Positions 7,155-11,326 of a stretch of DNA of 11,326 bases are shown here, piece by piece. This stretch comes from Candidatus Kapaibacterium sp. (GTDB lineage Bacteria; Bacteroidota; Ignavibacteria; Kapaibacteriales; UBA961), in NCBI GenBank assembly GCA_023259575.1, contig JALRHN010000061.1, positions 1 through 11,326 of the forward strand. The letters run 5' to 3'. Below the pieces are notes generated by a model. That model was given only the letters and a program-made list of their open reading frames with translations. It was not told the DNA's origin and ran no database searches. A program made the translations under genes and the position numbers. The number at the start of each line of letters is the position of its first letter. Position 1 is the first letter of the stretch.

Positions 7155-7553
7155 TCTGGAATAAGCTAAAGATATTCGTTTATCAATATCCGCTTGTTTC
7201 ATAAGAATTTGGGTCTGCTCCCCTTTTGCTATGATTATATTATGTTTTGGTATAACTGCTATAAATTCTGAGAGTATTTTTGATCCATTATATTCCTTAA
7301 TGATAGCAGTAATCTCTACTGTTTCTCCGATGGAAGCCATAGATATATGCTGAATAGAAATTCCAGCTCCAATTGCTTGATCATCAGTTTCAAAATAAGG
7401 TTCAATAGCTTTCCTAGAAGCTAATTCAGCATGATATACCAACCAAAAAGTTGAATATACAGGATGAATTTGTTTATTGTCTAATATTGCTGTCATTTCT
7501 TCTGTTATGCAAATACTCAATGTAAACTGCGCATTTAAAATGTTGGGTCGCAT
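7146..7553 (-). CDS. Hotdog-fold acyl-CoA thioesterase, FlK-like
   Basis: The 135-residue protein has the single-hotdog layout of the fluoroacetyl-CoA thioesterase (FlK) family, which hydrolyses acyl-CoA to acid and CoA. Thr35 (in HPVYST), Glu43 (in HAELASRK) and His69 (in SIQHISMA) match the FlK triad Thr42, Glu50, His76 with the same spacings of 8 and 26 residues. Gly62 falls at the FlK Gly69 position. With the same offset, the FlK lid residues Phe33 and Phe36 become Asn26 and Ile29, so fluoroacetyl-CoA specificity is not expected. The true substrate is unknown, perhaps an acyl-CoA handled by the neighbouring CoA-transferase. It converges on that gene with a 9-base 3' overlap and diverges from mtaB across 64 bases. 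No Shine-Dalgarno sequence is present. Confidence 0.87.
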   Translation of the reverse strand: MRPNILNAQFTLSICITEEMTAILDNKQIHPVYSTFWLVYHAELASRKAIEPYFETDDQAIGAGISIQHISMASIGETVEITAIIKEYNGSKILSEFIAVIPKHNIIIAKGEQTQILMKQADIDKRISLAYSRSH

Positions 7554-7617
7554 AGAACTGCTCTGATTATTGTATTTTTGTAAAAATGATACTCTCTAAA
7601 ATACTAATGTACGCTTC
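7554..7617. promoter_or_regulatory. Divergent promoter region, thioesterase and mtaB
   Basis: This 64-bp gap must supply promoters for both directions. Candidate -10 boxes are TAAAAT at 7597-7602 (plus, 15 bases before the mtaB ATG) and TACAAT at 7574-7569 (minus, 15 bases before the thioesterase ATG). Neither has a good -35 box. Both would give leaders of about 8-9 bases, consistent with no Shine-Dalgarno sequence at either start. Confidence 0.3.
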
Positions 7618-8964
7618 ATGAAAGTTTCTTTTTATACTCTTGGATGTAAATTAAATTACTCTGAAACATCTCAATTGCAAGATCAATTTCAACAAAATGG
7701 ACATGAAATTGTTCAATTTGGTGAGTCAACAGATATTGTTATTGTAAATACATGTACTGTAACAGAGAATGCTGATACTGAGTGTCGAAAAATTATTAGA
7801 AGAGCATTAAAAACATCTCCTGATGCATTTATTGGTATTACTGGTTGTTATGCTCAATTACAACCAGAAGAAATCGCTTCGATAGAAGGAGTTGATGCTG
7901 TTTTTGGTACTGCTGAAAAATTGAAGATCAATTCATTAATAACAGATTTTACTAAAAAAGATACACCAAAAATTTATGTTGATGAGCTTTTAGAGCCTAG
8001 TTTTGATTATGCTCAATCTGCAGATACAGACAGTAGAACAAGAGCTTTTTTGAAATTACAAGATGGTTGTAATTATTCATGTAGTTTTTGTACTATTCCA
8101 AAAGCTAGGGGTGCAAGTAGAAGTATGCATTTTGATGATATCATTAATAGAATTACTTCATTAGAACATCAAGGTTTTCATGAGATCATTTTATCAGGTA
8201 TCAATTTAGGAGATTACAAAGACTCGGAAGGCAAGAAATTTAAGGATATTCTTACTCTTATTTCATCTTTGGATATTCCTGTTCGCTTTAGAATTGGTTC
8301 TATAGAACCTAATCTAGTTGACAATGAGATATTGTCTATTATTGCCGATTCTACTAATATAGTCCCTCATATCCATATCCCATTACAAAGTGGATCTTCA
8401 GAAATACTTAGAAAAATGCGTAGACGATATACATCTAATCAATATAAAGATCTAGTGCATTCAATTCGCGAATATTTACCACAAGCTTGTATAGGTGCAG
8501 ATGTAATTGTGGGCTTTCCAGGTGAAACTGATGCTCATTTTGAAGAAACCTTTACATTTATTCAGGAATTACCTTTTTCATATTTGCATGTGTTTACATA
8601 TTCTGAAAGAGAGCTAACGCCTGCTGCAGCTTATGATCATAAAGTACCAATGCATATTAGAAAATTAAGAAATCATAGACTTAGAAATTTATCTTCTCTT
8701 AAGAAAAAAGAGTTTTATCAATCCCAGATTGGTATGAATAAAATCGTTATTCCAGAATCATATGATCATTCAAATGGCATGTGGATTGGATGGTCTGAAA
8801 ACTATATAAGAACTCAATTTCATGCTGCTCCCTCTATTGTACAATCTCCAATTTCTGTGAGATTAGATAGTTATGATGAAAAACTTGAAATCGTTCATGC
8901 CTCTCCTCTTCATTCATTTGTAGAACATCCTCATAAACAATTTATTCCTTTACTTATTCAGTGA
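7618..8964 (+). CDS. mtaB: tRNA ms2t6A37 methylthiotransferase (MtaB)
   Basis: MtaB converts t6A37 to ms2t6A37 in tRNAs reading ANN codons, using two 4Fe-4S clusters and radical SAM chemistry. The 448 residues show the methylthiotransferase layout: an N-terminal UPF0004 domain with cluster Cys10, Cys46 and Cys77, and a radical SAM domain with CNYSCSFC (Cys151, Cys155, Cys158). The GRASRS-like region follows (ARGASRS, 163-169), with IGADVIVGFPGETD further on and a C-terminal TRAM-like region from about 380. The opening TLGCKLNYSE and the motif QDGCNYSCSFCTIP point to MtaB rather than MiaB or RimO. It is the first gene of the plus-strand operon, and its stop lies just before truA. No Shine-Dalgarno sequence precedes ATG 7618. 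Confidence 0.93.
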   Translation: MKVSFYTLGCKLNYSETSQLQDQFQQNGHEIVQFGESTDIVIVNTCTVTENADTECRKIIRRALKTSPDAFIGITGCYAQLQPEEIASIEGVDAVFGTAEKLKINSLITDFTKKDTPKIYVDELLEPSFDYAQSADTDSRTRAFLKLQDGCNYSCSFCTIPKARGASRSMHFDDIINRITSLEHQGFHEIILSGINLGDYKDSEGKKFKDILTLISSLDIPVRFRIGSIEPNLVDNEILSIIADSTNIVPHIHIPLQSGSSEILRKMRRRYTSNQYKDLVHSIREYLPQACIGADVIVGFPGETDAHFEETFTFIQELPFSYLHVFTYSERELTPAAAYDHKVPMHIRKLRNHRLRNLSSLKKKEFYQSQIGMNKIVIPESYDHSNGMWIGWSENYIRTQFHAAPSIVQSPISVRLDSYDEKLEIVHASPLHSFVEHPHKQFIPLLIQ

Positions 8965-8969
8965 TAGAA

Positions 8970-9755
8970 ATGAGTAATAGAATAGCAATTGTTTTTTCCA
9001 TTGAATATAATGGCACTCAATATTCTGGCTGGCAAAAGCAACAAAATGGAAAAAGTATTCAAGGTATCATAGAGGAAGCTTTATGTTCTATAACATCGCT
9101 TCCACTTTCTATTATTGGATCTGGAAGAACAGATGCAGGAGTTCATGCTAAATCTCAAATAGCACATACTAAATTAGATCCTTCCGATATTTCTATTCCA
9201 ATAGATAAATTACAAAAAGCTCTCAATAGCAAATTACCTAAAGACATAAGAATTAATGGTTTGTGTACAACAACTTCCGATTTTCATTGTACAAAACATG
9301 CAATGTATAGAGAATATTCTTATACTATTTCTACAAAAGAGTCTGTATTTGATAAAGATTTTACAACATATATCAAATATCCATTTGATGAAGATAAATT
9401 ATTAGATATAGGAAGAATATTTTTAGGGACACATGATTTTACATCATTTTCAAAAAATAATCCATCAACTAGTTCTTATGTTTGCGATGTCTCGGTTTGT
9501 GAATGGAAACAGTTGAAACATATGAATTACTATAGATTACATATTGGAGCAAATAGATTTGTTTATGCAATGGTACGCTCTTTAACAGGAACTATGATTG
9601 ATTATGCTCGAGGAATCATTACGAAAGAAGACATCTTATATAGATTAGAAAATCCCTCTAGAAATCCGTCCATAAAAAGAAGTGCAATTGCTCCAGCATC
9701 AGGGTTAGTCCTAGAAAAAATAATATATCCAGAATTATTCGGCATTCATTTTTGA
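8970..9755 (+). CDS. truA: tRNA pseudouridine(38-40) synthase TruA
   Basis: TruA isomerises uridines 38-40 of the anticodon stem to pseudouridine. From ATG 8970 it has 261 residues, a normal length. The catalytic Asp is Asp55 in GSGRTDAGVHA (50-60). Other family marks are EYNGTQYSGWQKQ near the N-terminus, DFHCTKHAMYREYSY around 104-118, GTHDFTSF near 153-160 and FVYAMVRSLTG (197-207). A GTG at 8961 would add three residues and overlap the mtaB stop by four bases (GTGA), a common coupling arrangement. I prefer the ATG because the family starts close to it, but both are possible. It abuts tadA with one base between (TGA T ATG). Confidence 0.95.
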   Translation: MSNRIAIVFSIEYNGTQYSGWQKQQNGKSIQGIIEEALCSITSLPLSIIGSGRTDAGVHAKSQIAHTKLDPSDISIPIDKLQKALNSKLPKDIRINGLCTTTSDFHCTKHAMYREYSYTISTKESVFDKDFTTYIKYPFDEDKLLDIGRIFLGTHDFTSFSKNNPSTSSYVCDVSVCEWKQLKHMNYYRLHIGANRFVYAMVRSLTGTMIDYARGIITKEDILYRLENPSRNPSIKRSAIAPASGLVLEKIIYPELFGIHF

Positions 9756-9756
9756 T

Positions 9757-10263
9757 ATGAAAACTGAACATGATCAAAATCATCAATATTTTATGTCTTT
9801 AGCTTTAGAACAAGCAAGGATTGCATATGAATGTGGAGAGGTTCCTATAGGAGCTATTATTGTTCATAATGGAGTAGTAATTTCAACTGGATATAATAAA
9901 ACTGAGCAATTACAACAAAGCTCTGCTCATGCAGAGATTGAGGCTATTGAATTAGCATGTACATATCTTGGCACTAGACGTTTACACAATACCCAGTTAT
10001 ATGTTACACTAGAACCATGTTCTATGTGTGCTGGAGCCATTATATTAGCAAGAATACCTACAGTCATTTATGGTGCAAAGGATATAAAATCTGGTGCCGT
10101 ACACTCTTTATATACACTTTTACATGATACAAGACTTAATCATCAATGCACTGTAATTGATAATATATTGGGTATGGAATCTCAAGAATTATTGTCTTCC
10201 TTTTTTTCGTCATTAAGAGCTGGAACAATAAAGAAAAGTTCAGATATTTTAAAAAAGATATAA
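9757..10263 (+). CDS. tadA: tRNA-specific adenosine deaminase TadA
   Basis: TadA deaminates A34 to inosine in the wobble position of tRNA-Arg(ACG), allowing one tRNA to read several codons. The 168 residues carry the zinc-dependent deaminase motif HAE (His58, Glu60 as proton shuttle) and PCSMC (Cys88 and Cys91 as zinc ligands). The tail segment KSGAVHSLYTLLHDTRLNHQ and the SSFFSSLRA ending separate TadA from cytidine or guanine deaminases. The length is normal. ATG 9757 follows the truA stop by one base and its own stop is one base before rsmI; no Shine-Dalgarno sequence is seen, so translation probably depends on ribosomes finishing truA. Confidence 0.96.
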   Translation: MKTEHDQNHQYFMSLALEQARIAYECGEVPIGAIIVHNGVVISTGYNKTEQLQQSSAHAEIEAIELACTYLGTRRLHNTQLYVTLEPCSMCAGAIILARIPTVIYGAKDIKSGAVHSLYTLLHDTRLNHQCTVIDNILGMESQELLSSFFSSLRAGTIKKSSDILKKI

Positions 10264-10264
10264 T

Positions 10265-10960
10265 ATGTCTACAACAGTATATACGTCTGGATTATATTTT
10301 ATACCTACACCAATAGGTAATTTAGAAGATATTACTATACGTGCATTGCGTTTATTCTCTGCTGCAGATATAATTGCTTGTGAAGATACTCGAGTGACTG
10401 GACAATTATTAAAACAATATAAGATCACTCCCAAACAACTTGTAAAATGCCATGAACACAATGAAAAATCAATAAGTATAGAATTATGTAAGGCTGTTCA
10501 ACAAGGCAAATTAGTGTGTTATTGTAGTGATGCTGGAATGCCTTTAATGTCTGACCCAGGACATATTCTTCTTCAAACTGCTATAGAATATAAGATTGTA
10601 TATACTGTATTACCGGGACCTTCTGCCCTTTTGCCTGCATTGGCAATGAGTGGGTTTTCAACAGAGTCATTTACTTTTTTAGGTTTTCCTCCTCATAAAA
10701 AAGGAAGAAAAACATTTATAGATTCCCTAGAATCACATCTAAATACAATTATTCTCTATGAATCCCCACATAGATTGCTTTCCCTATTAGAGGATTTATC
10801 CACACATAAAACACTAAAAAATAGAAAACTGTATATTGTTAGAGAAATCTCAAAGAAATTTGAACAAGGATATTTTGGCTTGCCTATAGAGTGTTTAGAA
10901 ATATTAACAAGCCAAGGTATAAAAGGAGAATTTGTTGTAGTTCTTTCTGATTGCTTTTAA
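10265..10960 (+). CDS. rsmI: 16S rRNA (cytidine1402-2'-O)-methyltransferase
   Basis: RsmI methylates the 2'-OH of C1402 in the decoding centre of 16S rRNA, using SAM. The 231 residues show the tetrapyrrole-methylase fold marks of the family: TPIGNLEDIT (15-24), EDTR (40-43), SDAGMPLMSDPG (88-99), GPSA (118-121), GFPP (140-143) and YESPHR (165-170). It lacks the C-terminal extension of E. coli RsmI (286 residues); shorter forms are common in the Bacteroidota group, so I do not call it truncated. Its start follows the tadA stop by one base (TAA T ATG). An ORF opposite (10249-10461) is a shadow. Confidence 0.95.
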   Translation: MSTTVYTSGLYFIPTPIGNLEDITIRALRLFSAADIIACEDTRVTGQLLKQYKITPKQLVKCHEHNEKSISIELCKAVQQGKLVCYCSDAGMPLMSDPGHILLQTAIEYKIVYTVLPGPSALLPALAMSGFSTESFTFLGFPPHKKGRKTFIDSLESHLNTIILYESPHRLLSLLEDLSTHKTLKNRKLYIVREISKKFEQGYFGLPIECLEILTSQGIKGEFVVVLSDCF

Positions 10961-10964
10961 GGAG
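10959..10964 (+). promoter_or_regulatory. Strong Shine-Dalgarno sequence of tmk
   Basis: AAGGAG overlaps the rsmI stop and lies nine bases before ATG 10974. It is the best ribosome binding site in the window. It decides against the in-frame ATG at 10965, which sits directly against the AAGGAG and would leave no room for initiation. Confidence 0.7.
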
Positions 10965-10973
10965 ATGAATTCT

Positions 10974-11326
10974 ATGTTTATAACTTTTGAAGGTATAGAT
11001 GGCAGTGGGAAGTCTACTCAAATCAATTTATTGGCTAACTCATTAACTGAATTGAATTATACCGTGAAAGTTCTTCGAGAGCCAGGAGGAAATGTATTAA
11101 GTGAAAATATTCGAAATTTATTGCTTCATACTGATGATATTGTAGAGCCACGTTGTGAATTATTACTTTTTACAGCAGCTAGAGCACAATTAGTAAGCAG
11201 AGTAATTAAACCTGCTCTTGATAATGGTGAAATAGTTTTATGTGATAGATATATTGATTCATCCGTTGCTTATCAAGGTTATGGACGCCAATTACCAATC
11301 GATGACATTCATCATATAAATACATT
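10974..11326 (+). CDS. tmk: Thymidylate kinase, C-terminus beyond the window
   Basis: Tmk phosphorylates dTMP to dTDP, an essential step of DNA precursor synthesis. The 117 codons present contain the P-loop GIDGSGKST (7-15), the dTMP-binding REPGG segment (35-39), the FTAARAQ region (66-72), and the DRY motif followed by SSVAYQG (from about 92). The frame is open to the right edge, so the lid and C-terminal half are missing. After REPGG the usual Thr is Asn (REPGGNVLSENIR), a local variation whose effect is unclear. It follows rsmI by 13 bases and is the only gene of the right block with a strong Shine-Dalgarno sequence. Confidence 0.95.
   Translation, partial: MFITFEGIDGSGKSTQINLLANSLTELNYTVKVLREPGGNVLSENIRNLLLHTDDIVEPRCELLLFTAARAQLVSRVIKPALDNGEIVLCDRYIDSSVAYQGYGRQLPIDDIHHINT

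Noticed and set aside
8961..8969. GTG start for truA overlapping the mtaB stop
   Set aside because: Possible as a GTGA coupling junction, but ATG 8970 starts closer to the conserved core and is the more usual start codon; kept as an alternative.
10249..10461. 70-residue minus-strand ORF opposite rsmI
   Set aside because: It is antisense to the conserved N-terminal motifs of rsmI and shows no family features.
1..11326. Defence system, CRISPR, prophage or insertion sequence
   Set aside because: No direct-repeat arrays, transposase, integrase, nuclease or toxin-antitoxin genes are seen; every sizeable gene except the left-edge pair belongs to a known enzyme family.

Overview
The window is AT-rich, densely coded bacterial chromosome using the standard code: TGA is the stop of trmB, the CoA-transferase, the thioesterase, mtaB and truA. 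Few starts have a Shine-Dalgarno sequence, and several genes abut with one base between stop and start. The protein styles fit a low-GC member of the Bacteroidota/Chlorobiota/Ignavibacteria group. That placement is an inference from sequence style; no rRNA or lineage marker gene is present. I see no tRNA, rRNA, CRISPR array, insertion sequence or prophage.

Left block, minus strand, about 5696 down to 1: HAD-family phosphatase, membrane-anchored penicillin-acylase-family hydrolase, trmB (tRNA m7G46 methyltransferase), aat (leucyl/phenylalanyl-tRNA-protein transferase), an uncharacterised 158-residue protein with an internal duplication, and the N-terminal part of a secreted Gly/Ser/Arg-rich protein that runs off the left edge. 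The last two overlap by one base (TAATG). A 62-bp gap with an imperfect dyad separates them from aat.

Middle: a divergent intergenic region (5697-5888) with two inverted repeats and an extended -10 for the HAD gene. It is followed by a plus-strand acetyl-CoA hydrolase/4-hydroxybutyrate-type CoA-transferase. Its 3' end overlaps, tail to tail, a minus-strand hotdog thioesterase whose catalytic residues match the fluoroacetyl-CoA thioesterase (FlK) pattern in identity and spacing.

Right block, plus strand from 7618: mtaB, truA, tadA, rsmI and the start of tmk, packed as one probable operon. With trmB and aat this gives four RNA-modification enzymes acting on tRNA, one on 16S rRNA, and one tRNA-dependent N-end-rule enzyme. 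The window is therefore mostly translation-quality housekeeping wrapped around a small acyl-CoA metabolism pair. The least explained part is the two-gene module at the left edge; no clearly new defence or mobile system is visible.
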